From: DASTHG01 sp035491895 | GTDB taxonomy: Bacteria; Gemmatimonadota; Gemmatimonadetes; Gemmatimonadales; GWC2-71-9 | Assembly: GCA_035491895.1 (NCBI GenBank) | Contig: DATJJY010000065.1 | Location: 1-64,000, forward strand | Direction: 5' to 3' | Length of the DNA stretch: 64,000 nucleotides | The notes under the pieces: model-generated | What the model was told of the DNA's origin: nothing | What the model saw: the letters and a program-made list of their open reading frames with translations, nothing else | Database searches by the model: none | In this document: positions 7,816-15,455 of the stretch, in pieces | Layout of the letters: each line of letters opens with the position of its first letter | Position numbering within the stretch: the first letter of the stretch is position 1 | Position numbers and translations under genes: made by a program

Positions 7816-8537
7816 AGCGTCTTCCCCACTTCGACCAGGTAGTATTCGGCTACCAGTATGAGAACCACCGCCGCCAGTCGTTTGATCCACACCATCCAGG
7901 GCCCGGGCTTTGGTAATACCGTGAGCAGCCCGGAAAAGATGCCCACCGCCGCCAGCACCGCGGTCATCCCCAATGAGAAGACGAAGAGATACACGAAGCC
8001 CAGTATGCCGCTCCGTGTGGCCGCCACCCAGGTGAGGACCGCCGCAAACGCCGGCGCGCCACAGGGCGCCGCCACGATCCCCGAGGTCGCCCCGAGGAGA
8101 AACACCGCGGGATACGAGCCCCCCGAGAGGCCGGCGGCCCAGGCGGCGAGCCGCTGCGGGGCGTTGACGGGAAAGACATCGAGCAGTGCGAGCGCGAAGA
8201 GCACGAGCAAATTGGCGACAGCGAACCGTACCCACGGGTTCGACGCCACCGTCCCGAACAGCGAGCCGGTCAGTCCGGCCACGAGACCCATGATAGCATA
8301 GAACAGCGCCAGTCCCAGCACGTACGTGAGCGTGCGGCCTACGACCCTGCCCTTGGGCAGAGGCGCCACGCCGGCGCCACCCGAGCCGGTGATGATCCCG
8401 ACGGTGATAGGGATCATCGGGAAAATGCAGGGAGAGAGACTCGTCAGCAGTCCAGCGCCGAACAGCGCTGCCAGCGCCGCCAGGGGATGCTGCTGCAGCG
8501 AGTCGCCGAGGCCGGGGCCGGGAAGAGCGAGCAACAT
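7812..8537 (-). CDS. ccdA: CcdA/DsbD-type transmembrane electron carrier
   Basis: The product has 241 aa with about six hydrophobic segments and the two conserved Cys sites of the CcdA family, SLSPCIFPMIP (first helix) and AAPCGAPAF. These cysteines relay reducing equivalents across the membrane to extracytoplasmic thioredoxins, in cytochrome c maturation or other thiol pathways. No cytochrome c biogenesis gene is nearby. The partner is the TlpA-like gene that overlaps its stop by 4 bp. TAGATT ends 6 nt before the ATG with no SD, suggesting a leaderless message. Only 23 bp separate this start from the divergent tag gene. The family is broad, so the symbol is a family name rather than proven orthology. 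Confidence 0.9.
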   Translation of the reverse strand: MLLALPGPGLGDSLQQHPLAALAALFGAGLLTSLSPCIFPMIPITVGIITGSGGAGVAPLPKGRVVGRTLTYVLGLALFYAIMGLVAGLTGSLFGTVASNPWVRFAVANLLVLFALALLDVFPVNAPQRLAAWAAGLSGGSYPAVFLLGATSGIVAAPCGAPAFAAVLTWVAATRSGILGFVYLFVFSLGMTAVLAAVGIFSGLLTVLPKPGPWMVWIKRLAAVVLILVAEYYLVEVGKTL

Positions 8538-8543
8538 CGACGC

Positions 8544-8553
8544 AATCTACATT
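8544..8553. promoter_or_regulatory. overlapping divergent -10 hexamers in a 23-bp intergenic gap
   Basis: The gap between the ccdA ATG (8537, minus) and the tag ATG (8561, plus) holds TACATT (8548-8553) 7 nt before tag. It also holds TAGATT (8549-8544, minus strand) 6 nt before ccdA. The gap has no room for untranslated leaders or SD sites on either side, so both messages should be leaderless and compete for one open complex. Confidence 0.5.
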
Positions 8554-8560
8554 ATCCGGC

Positions 8561-9151
8561 ATGGTTCCCGGGGCTCTCGACGGCAAACAACGCTGCGCCT
8601 GGCTCGGCGACAATCCCGCGATGATGCAGTATCACGACGCGGAGTGGGGCGTCCCGCTGCGCGGCGACAAACCGCTCTTCGCGAAGCTCATCCTGGACGG
8701 CTTCCAGGCGGGCCTGTCGTGGTCCATCATCCTGCGCAAACGCGACGCCTTCCTGCGCGCCTTCGACGGCTTCGATCCCGACAAGATGGCGCGCTACACC
8801 GCGGCCCGCCGCAGGAAATTGCTCGCCGATCCCGGGATCGTCCGCAACCGGCAAAAGGTGGATGCCGCAATCGGCAACGCCCGCGCCTACCTCGAGCTCC
8901 AGGACGGCGGTTTGCGGTTCGGGCGTTTCCTCTGGGAGTTCGTGGATGGTGCGCCGAGGCAGAACAAATGGAAGACGCTGCGCCAGATTCCCGCCAAGAC
9001 GAAGCAATCGGAAGCGATGAGCAAAGCCCTCGTCGAGAAGGGGTTTCGCTTCGTCGGACCGACGATCTGCTACGCCTTCATGCAGGCGGTGGGGATGGTG
9101 AACGACCACATCGTTACCTGCTACCGGCACGGCGAGCTGCAGGGAGATTAG
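8561..9151 (+). CDS. tag: DNA-3-methyladenine glycosylase I
   Basis: Tag removes 3-methyladenine from alkylated DNA in base excision repair. The 196-aa protein carries the family signature in order: RCAWLG near the N-terminus, the MQYHDAEWGVPLRGD segment, LILDGFQAGLSWSIILRKR, and the C-terminal GFRFVGPTICYAFMQAVGMVNDH. Several Cys and His residues that hold zinc in E. coli Tag have counterparts here (Cys near 12, His near 25, and the C-terminal His and Cys of NDHIVTCYRH). Length is normal. Its stop overlaps the stop of the opposite helicase gene by 4 bp. TACATT 7 nt before the ATG and no SD suggest a leaderless start. Confidence 0.95.
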   Translation: MVPGALDGKQRCAWLGDNPAMMQYHDAEWGVPLRGDKPLFAKLILDGFQAGLSWSIILRKRDAFLRAFDGFDPDKMARYTAARRRKLLADPGIVRNRQKVDAAIGNARAYLELQDGGLRFGRFLWEFVDGAPRQNKWKTLRQIPAKTKQSEAMSKALVEKGFRFVGPTICYAFMQAVGMVNDHIVTCYRHGELQGD

Positions 9152-12072
9152 GTCTCGAGTCCCATCTCTTCGAGGAAGAGACTCCCCCCCGCCGACTTCT
9201 TGAATCGCTCCGCGACACGCGTCAGCACCAGCCGGTCCATGGCGCGCGTCATCCCGACGTACAGCAGGCGGCGCGCCTCCTCGGTTTCCCGCACCCCCTC
9301 GTCCCCGGCCGCCCGCACACCGGGAAGCCGGTCGTCCTCCACGCCCACGACGTACACCAGGGAGTACTCGAGGCCTTTCGTCGAGTGGAGCGTGAGGAGA
9401 TTCACGCGCTCGGGATCGGTTTCCGCTTCGTGCGACGTCGAGAGGGCGACGCGCTCGAGCAACAGGCCGATGCTGTCGGCGAGGGTGTCGGCGGCGCTCG
9501 CTCCCACCAGCGCTTCGAGCCGCGCCAGCGCCACCGCGTAGCGGTCTTCGGGAGATGGCGTGCGCCGCAACCGCTCCATCCTGGCCCGGCCCCCGAGACG
9601 GTCGATGATCTCTTCCACCGGCGGAGCCGAGAGCTCGGGGACGCGGTCGCGCTCGGCCGCGTAGAACTCGAGGGCGTCGGAGTAGCGACCCAGGGTGAAC
9701 GCCGGAACGAGCTCCCGCAGCACCTTTTCTTCACCGCTCGCCTCCGGCCCGGGAGTCCCCGCCCCGGCCAGCGAGAGGCCGAGACAGTCGAGCAGCTGCA
9801 CCTGCGCCGTCTTGCGGGCACGCGCCTGCTGCAGGCTGGCGAGCCGATCGTACACGGCGGCGAGCGTGCGGGCGTCGTCGAGCGCATGATGCTCGCGCCC
9901 CTTGTCGATCCCGAAGCGGTCGGCGAGCGCCTCGAGCTTCGCGCTGCCGTCGGTGATCAGTGCGCGGGCCACCGGGAGGGAGTCGAAGAACCGCAGGCTC
10001 TCCACCCCCGGGAGCCCGCGCGCGAGTCGCAGCAGCACCGGAACGTCGAATTTCTGCGCGTTGTGCGCGAGCAGCACGTGATTGCCGACGAATGCCCGGA
10101 AGGATGGCCACGCCTGTGCGAACGGCGGGGCACCCTCGAGATCCGCCGCGGTATAGCCGTGCACCTCCGTCGCCCGCTGGGAGATGGGACGCTCCGGCCG
10201 GACGAGCGAGTGAAACTCCTCGACCACGCGGCCGCCGGCGACGCGAACCGCGCCGATCTCCACCACGTCGCAGCTCGACGCGTCCTTGTCCGTCGTCTCG
10301 AAATCGAAGGCGACATACTCCGGAAACGGATCGGCGAGGGCGCGGGTCTGCAGGAGCTGCAGCGCCTTGAAGATTCGCAGGGAGAGCGGCGCGGCCCCCG
10401 CCGACGCCTCGAGCACGACATCGCCGGCTCCAGGCTCCTCGTCGCTCAGGAGGTAGCGGACCCGTTGCACGATCTCCGACCGCACGAGCAGCCCGCGCAC
10501 GCCGATCTCGGCGCCGCCGAGCGGGGGAATCCAGACCGTGGCCTCCCGCGCGATGACGTCCTCCAGGGCCGTCGCGAGCGCCACAGCGTCGGGATCGTCC
10601 GCCGGGTCTGCGAGATCCTCGGCCCGCTCCTCGAGGGTGTTCCGCCATTGCCCCATCCGGGACCCGAGAATCTCGAGAATTAGCGCGGGCAGCGACTCGT
10701 GGGTGCGGGCGAGGGCGCGGAGGTTCTCCACCTGGTAGACGAAGCGCCACGCCAGACGCCGGTCGGGATCACCCTGGGGCGCCCGTCGCGCCACCTCCCG
10801 CACGCCCGCCAGGAAATCCCCGCCCTCTGCCGGAACCGCGGCCCGGATACGCTCCAGCAGCTGCTCCGGGAACACGCGCAGGGCGAGAGCCTCGGCGGCA
10901 AGTGAATCGCCGTCTTCCCGGATCACCCGCAGCGAGGCGAGTACCTGCGCGATCACGGGATCGTCCGTCAGCGAATGCCCGCGAGCGAGTCGGCACGGAA
11001 TGCCGGCGCGCACGAACGCCTGCTCCAGCTCCTTGCCGATTTCGTGAACGCGATAGAGAACGCCGATCTCTCCCCAGGGAACGCCGGCCGCCCGACTCGT
11101 CAGCACGTCGGCCACGATCCAGTCGGCCTCCGCTCCCTCATCGGAAAACGCCCGCGCGACGACGGGGACCGGAACGTCCCGCACCGCGACGATGTGCTTC
11201 CGGGGAAAGAGGGGAGTGTTGCGCTCCACCAGCCGCCGGGCCACGGCGAAGATCGCGCGGGAGCAGCGGTGGTTCTCCTCGAGCGTGATCGGCTCGGGCG
11301 TCGCGAAGTCGGTGCGGAAACGATCCAACACGCGCGGGTCGGCGCCGGTCCAGGAGAAGATGGATTGCTCGTCGTCTCCCACCGCGAAAACACTGCGATG
11401 GTCCTCGACGAGGCGCCGGACGATACGATACTGCGGCGCATTGAGGTCCTGGAATTCGTCGACCAGCAGGTGATCCCACCGGGCGGCGATGGCGCGCGCG
11501 ACCCCGGGCTCCGCGCCGAAGAGCGCGTCCACCAGGAGGACCAGGTCGTCGAAGTCGACGAGACGCCGGGCTCGCAGCATCTCGACGTAGCTGCGGCACA
11601 GCGTCGCGACGTCCGGCTCGAGCGGGGTCCCCTGCAGGCGATGCCGGCCGAATTGATTGAGCAGCCACATGCGGCGTTTGAACACGTGAACGCCGAGGCG
11701 CCGCAGCACGACGTCCTGGGTGTCTTCGTCGGCGATCCCGAATCCGCGCGGGATGCCGATGCGCTCACCGTGCTCGCGCAGGATCTCGGCGCAGAGCGAG
11801 TGGATCGTGCCGCGATGCACCGCTTCGCTCGCCGGGCCCAGGTCGCGGTGCAGCCGGGCGGCGATCTCCTCGGCGGCCTTGTTGGTGAAGGTGATGGCGC
11901 AGATCCGGCCGGGATCGGCGCCGTGGCGTTCGACCAGCGCCCGCACCCGCTCGATCAGGCAGAAGGTTTTTCCCGCTCCGGGACCGGCCAGCACCAGCAC
12001 GGGACCGGGCGGCGCCTCGATCGCTCGGCGCTGCTGCTCGGAAGGGGTGGCGATAGCGATGACTTCGGTCAT
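9148..12072 (-). CDS. UvrD/PcrA-type helicase with an internal DnaQ-like 3'-5' exonuclease domain
   Basis: The protein has 974 aa. It carries superfamily 1A helicase motifs in order: AGPGAGKT (29-36), LLVDEFQDLN (202-211), VGDDEQSIFSWTG (231-243), and near the C-terminus LLTLHSTKGLEY (892-903) and LLYVGMTRAMDRL (936-948). Between the two halves, residues about 585-745 form a DEDDh exonuclease: FDFETTD (589-595), LAHNAQKFD, and HHALDDA with His729 and Asp732. One polypeptide could therefore unwind and trim DNA. UvrD of E. coli has about 720 aa; the difference is largely this insert. The ATG at 12072 follows the end of a shared 36-bp divergent gap. A DNA repair role is inferred from the family; the exact pathway is unknown. 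Confidence 0.93.
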   Translation of the reverse strand: MTEVIAIATPSEQQRRAIEAPPGPVLVLAGPGAGKTFCLIERVRALVERHGADPGRICAITFTNKAAEEIAARLHRDLGPASEAVHRGTIHSLCAEILREHGERIGIPRGFGIADEDTQDVVLRRLGVHVFKRRMWLLNQFGRHRLQGTPLEPDVATLCRSYVEMLRARRLVDFDDLVLLVDALFGAEPGVARAIAARWDHLLVDEFQDLNAPQYRIVRRLVEDHRSVFAVGDDEQSIFSWTGADPRVLDRFRTDFATPEPITLEENHRCSRAIFAVARRLVERNTPLFPRKHIVAVRDVPVPVVARAFSDEGAEADWIVADVLTSRAAGVPWGEIGVLYRVHEIGKELEQAFVRAGIPCRLARGHSLTDDPVIAQVLASLRVIREDGDSLAAEALALRVFPEQLLERIRAAVPAEGGDFLAGVREVARRAPQGDPDRRLAWRFVYQVENLRALARTHESLPALILEILGSRMGQWRNTLEERAEDLADPADDPDAVALATALEDVIAREATVWIPPLGGAEIGVRGLLVRSEIVQRVRYLLSDEEPGAGDVVLEASAGAAPLSLRIFKALQLLQTRALADPFPEYVAFDFETTDKDASSCDVVEIGAVRVAGGRVVEEFHSLVRPERPISQRATEVHGYTAADLEGAPPFAQAWPSFRAFVGNHVLLAHNAQKFDVPVLLRLARGLPGVESLRFFDSLPVARALITDGSAKLEALADRFGIDKGREHHALDDARTLAAVYDRLASLQQARARKTAQVQLLDCLGLSLAGAGTPGPEASGEEKVLRELVPAFTLGRYSDALEFYAAERDRVPELSAPPVEEIIDRLGGRARMERLRRTPSPEDRYAVALARLEALVGASAADTLADSIGLLLERVALSTSHEAETDPERVNLLTLHSTKGLEYSLVYVVGVEDDRLPGVRAAGDEGVRETEEARRLLYVGMTRAMDRLVLTRVAERFKKSAGGSLFLEEMGLET

Positions 12073-12092
12073 GTCTCGGGCGGTCTCGCCGG

Positions 12093-12102
12093 AAGCTAAG
12101 TT
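12093..12102. promoter_or_regulatory. divergent -10 pair between helicase and flavoenzyme genes
   Basis: In the 36-bp gap, TAAGTT (12097-12102) lies 6 nt before the GTG of the plus-strand oxidase, consistent with a leaderless start. TAGCTT on the minus strand (12098-12093) lies 20 nt before the helicase ATG. The two hexamers overlap by two positions. Confidence 0.4.
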
Positions 12103-12108
12103 GTCGCC

Positions 12109-13242
12109 GTGCCCTACGACATCATCCTCGCCGGGCTCGGCGCCGTCGGGAGCGCCGCCGCCGCCCATCTGTCCGGGCGCGGCCGGCGCGTCCTCGGCCT
12201 CGATCGATTCCATCCGCCGCACACGATGGGCTCGAGTCACGGCGGCTCGCGCGTCATCCGCGAGACGGCGTTCGAGCATCCGCGATACGTGCCGCTCGCC
12301 CGTCGGGCCTACGAGAACTGGCGGCGACTCGAGGCCGCGACGGATACATCCCTGCTCCACGTCACGGGCGTCCTGTACGTCGGCCCACCGGACGGCGGGC
12401 TCGTGGCCGGCACGCTGGCGAGCGCGCGTCAACACGACATCAATCATGATCTGCTCGACCCCTCGGCACTCGCCCGGCGCTATCCCGCGCTCCAGGACAC
12501 GGACGGCGCGATCGGCGTCCTCGAGCCGGGCGCCGGATGGCTCGACCCCGAAGGGGCGGTGGCCGCCGCGCTGCGCCATGCCGCCACCCGGGGAATCGAG
12601 CTGCGATTCGACGAGCCGGTGACGCGGTGGGAGCCGTCGGGTGATGGGGTTCGTGTCACGACGACACGCGGGACCTATGCAGCGGGCCGCTTGCTGCTCG
12701 CCGCCGGCGCGTGGATGCCGGATCTCGCCGGCGTGGCCGGCCGGGGACTCTCGGTCGAGCGCCAGGTACAGCACTGGTTCGACCCCGCCTCGGACGCCGC
12801 CCGATCGCTGCCCGTCTTCATCCGGGAGACCGAAGCGGCGGTGTTCTACGCGCTGCCGCCGGCGGCCCGCGCCGACGGGGCTATCAAGATGGCGGTCCAC
12901 CACGACGGCGCCCCCACGACTCCCGAGACCGTGCGCCGGGACGTCGCCGGCGATGAAGTCTCCGCCGCTCGACGGCTGCTCCAGCGGTATGCTCCCGCGC
13001 TGGCGGGTGCCCATCGGGCCAGCGCGGTCTGCTTGTATACGAATTCGTCTGACGGCCAGTTCGTGATCGACCGCCACCCGGCCCACCGGTCGGTCGTGGT
13101 GGCCAGCCCCTGCTCGGGGTTCGGGTTCAAGTTCGCGAGCGCCGTAGGTGAAATCATCGCCGGGCTGCTGCTCGACGAGGAGGCAGGCGGGTTCGACCTC
13201 ACCCCTTTCCGGATCGGGCGGCTGCCGGCGGGCTCCGGCTGA
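12109..13242 (+). CDS. sarcosine oxidase / N-methyltryptophan oxidase-like FAD enzyme
   Basis: The 377-aa protein belongs to the monomeric sarcosine oxidase group, which oxidises N-methyl amino acids with O2. The N-terminal Rossmann motif is GLGAVGSAAAAHL. GSSHGGSRVIRE follows, typical for the family. Near the C-terminus SPCSGFGFKFASAVGE carries the Cys that binds FAD covalently in MSOX and MTOX. Translation starts at GTG 6 nt after TAAGTT, with no SD. It is divergent from the helicase gene. The true substrate cannot be read from the sequence. Sarcosine, N-methyltryptophan and other secondary amines are all possible. Confidence 0.88.
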   Translation: MPYDIILAGLGAVGSAAAAHLSGRGRRVLGLDRFHPPHTMGSSHGGSRVIRETAFEHPRYVPLARRAYENWRRLEAATDTSLLHVTGVLYVGPPDGGLVAGTLASARQHDINHDLLDPSALARRYPALQDTDGAIGVLEPGAGWLDPEGAVAAALRHAATRGIELRFDEPVTRWEPSGDGVRVTTTRGTYAAGRLLLAAGAWMPDLAGVAGRGLSVERQVQHWFDPASDAARSLPVFIRETEAAVFYALPPAARADGAIKMAVHHDGAPTTPETVRRDVAGDEVSAARRLLQRYAPALAGAHRASAVCLYTNSSDGQFVIDRHPAHRSVVVASPCSGFGFKFASAVGEIIAGLLLDEEAGGFDLTPFRIGRLPAGSG

Positions 13243-13458
13243 GTGTCGCGGTAACGCTGTGGACCGGGCGCAACGGGCGGCCCCGGGCAGGCCCGTGCAT
13301 CGCGATCCGGGGCGCGCGACAATCGACTGAACCATTTGAAACACATCCGGGTATATTCGAGCCCTCAGAGCTTCTGTGTCTGATGATGCTGCATGTGGCA
13401 ACGACAGCAGAGCGACCGTCAGATTGGTGAGGTTTCTCACAGTAAGTGCGGGCGGACG

Positions 13459-13500
13459 GCGGGGGGCGCCGTCGGCTCGGTCCGTCAGAGAGCCCCCCGC
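13459..13500 (+). promoter_or_regulatory. GC-rich hairpin in the leader of the coiled-coil lipoprotein gene
   Basis: GCGGGGGGC (13459-13467) pairs perfectly with GCCCCCCGC (13492-13500), and the 3' arm abuts the SD AGGGAGG. The leader from a TATATT hexamer at about 13353 to the ATG is roughly 155 nt. The hairpin could tune ribosome access or act as an mRNA stabiliser; no ligand class is recognised. The rest of 13243-13515 shows nothing else I can name. Confidence 0.4.
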
Positions 13501-13515
13501 AGGGAGGATGTCGAC

Positions 13516-14400
13516 ATGGTCGGGAAAATCGGTAGCACCGCGACTGCGGCTCTCGCGCTGTTGGGAGCGCTCGCGTGCAATTCGAAGCCCTCACCCCAGC
13601 TCCAGGCGCGGATCGATTCGCTGCAACAGGCGGCGAACGAGCGCGATCGGGTGGTGCAGGAGATGGCGCAGGACGCCCGCATGATCTCCGACATCTCCGC
13701 CGAGCTGGCGAAGGTGCAGGTCCGCGGGAAGCTGAACGTGTCGAGCGAGTCCCCCGGACAGGCGTCGCGCGACAGCGTCGTCGCCCGGGTGCGCTACATC
13801 GCCACACGCCTCAACGCGAACGAGTCGCAGCTGCGCGCCAGCGAGCGCCGCATCCGCGGTCTCTCGTCCCTGTCGGACAGCCTGCGCAACACGCTGACGG
13901 CGACGATCGCGAACTACGACTCGGTGGTGGCGGGACAGCGCTCGCAGCTCGTGGCCTACGCGTCACAGCTCGATTCGCTGAAGGGTGAGAACACCGCCCT
14001 GACGGCCCTGGCCACGGCCCTGAAGGACACCGTGGGCGACCTGACGGTCCGGGAAAACACGGTCTACTACGTGATCGGGACCAAGGACGAGCTCAAGAAC
14101 CGCGGCGTCATCGACGAGACCGGCGGCAGTCGCTTCCTCTTCATCCTGTGGAAGTCGGGCACGTCGGTGCAGCCGGCCCGCGCGCTCGATCCGGGCGCCT
14201 TTACGGCGATCGATCGCCGCCAGGTGACGACGATCCCGCTGCCCGATTCGACGCATACCTACCGGATCGCTTCGCGTCAGGACATCACGGCCCTCGCGCA
14301 GCAGCCGGACGGCAACGGCAATTTCCGCGGCAGCATTCAGATCGCGTCGCCGGAGAAGTTCTGGGCAGCCTCGAAGTACCTGATTCTCATCCAGAGCTGA
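13516..14400 (+). CDS. lipoprotein with long coiled coil
   Basis: The 294-aa protein starts after a good SD (AGGGAGG, 8 nt spacing). The signal peptide ends in a lipobox LGALAC with Cys20, so it is a lipid-anchored envelope protein. Residues about 25-185 are strongly heptad-like, with repeated Leu-rich segments (RIDSLQQAANERD, ASERRIRGLSSLSDSL, ASQLDSLKGENTAL), predicting a long coiled coil. The last 100 residues are a small globular domain (VYYVIGTKDELKNRGVIDETGG and on). That domain resembles the C-terminal part of conserved lipoproteins of unknown function seen in Bacteroidota and Gemmatimonadota. A scaffold or peptidoglycan-linked role is only a guess. It is followed by a strong hairpin. 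Confidence 0.85.
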   Translation: MVGKIGSTATAALALLGALACNSKPSPQLQARIDSLQQAANERDRVVQEMAQDARMISDISAELAKVQVRGKLNVSSESPGQASRDSVVARVRYIATRLNANESQLRASERRIRGLSSLSDSLRNTLTATIANYDSVVAGQRSQLVAYASQLDSLKGENTALTALATALKDTVGDLTVRENTVYYVIGTKDELKNRGVIDETGGSRFLFILWKSGTSVQPARALDPGAFTAIDRRQVTTIPLPDSTHTYRIASRQDITALAQQPDGNGNFRGSIQIASPEKFWAASKYLILIQS

Positions 14401-14422
14401 GCCGGACGTAGATTTCGACGAA

Positions 14423-14459
14423 CGAGCGGGCGGTGTCCGATGTGGACGCCGCCCGCTCG
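14423..14459 (+). terminator. 11-bp perfect hairpin after the lipoprotein gene
   Basis: CGAGCGGGCGG (14423-14433) pairs with CCGCCCGCTCG (14449-14459) across a 15-nt loop. It starts 23 nt after the lipoprotein stop. There is little U-run after it (GTGTATCTTCC), so efficiency is uncertain. The GTG at 14433 lies within it, arguing against a proline dehydrogenase start there. Confidence 0.6.
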
Positions 14460-14477
14460 GTGTATCTTCCCCGCCGG

Positions 14478-15398
14478 ATGTCGCTCGCCCGTACACTGCT
14501 GCTGCGCGCATCGCGCAGCCCCTGGCTCGCTGAACAGTTCCGCAAGCGCGCGTTCGCCCGCCGCGCGGTGCGCAAGTTCATGCCCGGGGAGTCGCTGGGC
14601 GAGGCCCTCGACGCCGCGAGCGCGCTCGCGAAGGACAATCTCGGGACGGTGCTCACGCAGCTCGGCGAGCAGGTGCAGAACGCCACCGAAGCGGCCGCGG
14701 TCCGCGATCATTACCTCCAGGTGTTCGACCAGATCCGCCAGCGGTCCCTGCCCGCCCACGTTTCCGTGAAGCTCACGCACCTCGGTCTCGACGTCAGCCG
14801 GGAGGCGTGCATGCATCACGTGCTCGATCTCGCCGCCAAGGCGCGCGCCGACCGAACGTTCCTGTGGATCGACATGGAGGAAGCGCGTTACGTCGACGCG
14901 ACGCTCGACATCTACCGCCGCGCGCGCGCCGACGGCCCGGGGATCGGCGTCTGTCTCCAGGCGTACCTGCGCCGCACGCCGCAGGATCTGGCCGCGCTGC
15001 TGCCCATCGGCCCGGCGATCCGGCTCGTGAAGGGCGCCTACAGGGAGTCCGCGGAGATCGCGCTGCAGCGCAAGGAGGAGATCGATGCGCAGTACGAAAC
15101 GCTCGCGGGCCAGCTGCTCGACGCGACCGCCGGCGGGCGGGCAACCGTCGTCTTCGGGACGCACGATCTTGGCCTGGTCGAGCGAATCGGCAAGGAGGCG
15201 GTGAACCGCAGCGCGGACGCGCGCTACGAGGTCCACATGCTGTACGGCATCCGCAGCGACGACCAACGCGACCTCGCCGCCCAGGGCGTGAAAGTGCGGA
15301 TCCTGATCAGCTACGGCAGTCACTGGTTCGCCTGGTATATGCGGCGGCTCGCCGAGCGGCCGGCCAACATCTGGTTCGTGGTGCGCAGCGCGTTCTAG
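14478..15398 (+). CDS. proline dehydrogenase (monofunctional PRODH)
   Basis: FAD enzyme that oxidises proline to pyrroline-5-carboxylate. The 306-aa protein has the PRODH barrel signatures: VSVKLTHLGLD, TFLWIDMEEARYVDATL, VCLQAYLRRT, RLVKGAYRE (substrate-binding region), FGTHD and the C-terminal YGSHWFAWYMRRLAERPAN with the paired Arg that bind proline carboxylate. Size matches the single-function enzymes of Thermus and Deinococcus rather than PutA. I chose the ATG at 14478, preceded by TATCTT with 9 nt spacing. A GTG at 14433 is in frame but sits inside a hairpin. A P5C dehydrogenase is not adjacent; the ALDH at 23723 does not look like one. Confidence 0.93.
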   Translation: MSLARTLLLRASRSPWLAEQFRKRAFARRAVRKFMPGESLGEALDAASALAKDNLGTVLTQLGEQVQNATEAAAVRDHYLQVFDQIRQRSLPAHVSVKLTHLGLDVSREACMHHVLDLAAKARADRTFLWIDMEEARYVDATLDIYRRARADGPGIGVCLQAYLRRTPQDLAALLPIGPAIRLVKGAYRESAEIALQRKEEIDAQYETLAGQLLDATAGGRATVVFGTHDLGLVERIGKEAVNRSADARYEVHMLYGIRSDDQRDLAAQGVKVRILISYGSHWFAWYMRRLAERPANIWFVVRSAF

Positions 15399-15420
15399 GT
15401 CCTACCCGAACACCCTGCGC

Positions 15421-15455
15421 GCTGACGTCTGATGGCTGACAGCTGATGGCTCAAG
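15421..15455 (+). repeat. heptamer array running into the allantoinase start
   Basis: Units of exactly 7 bp: GCTGACG, TCTGATG, GCTGACA, GCTGATG, GCTCAAG. The allB ATG lies in the fourth unit. No inverted partner array is visible nearby, unlike the other heptamer loci in this window. Confidence 0.6.

Noticed and set aside
12073..13440. Extension of the helicase frame by about 450 residues
   Set aside because: The extension is antisense to the FAD oxidase gene and lacks helicase motifs. The ATG at 12072 starts 10 residues before the conserved region.
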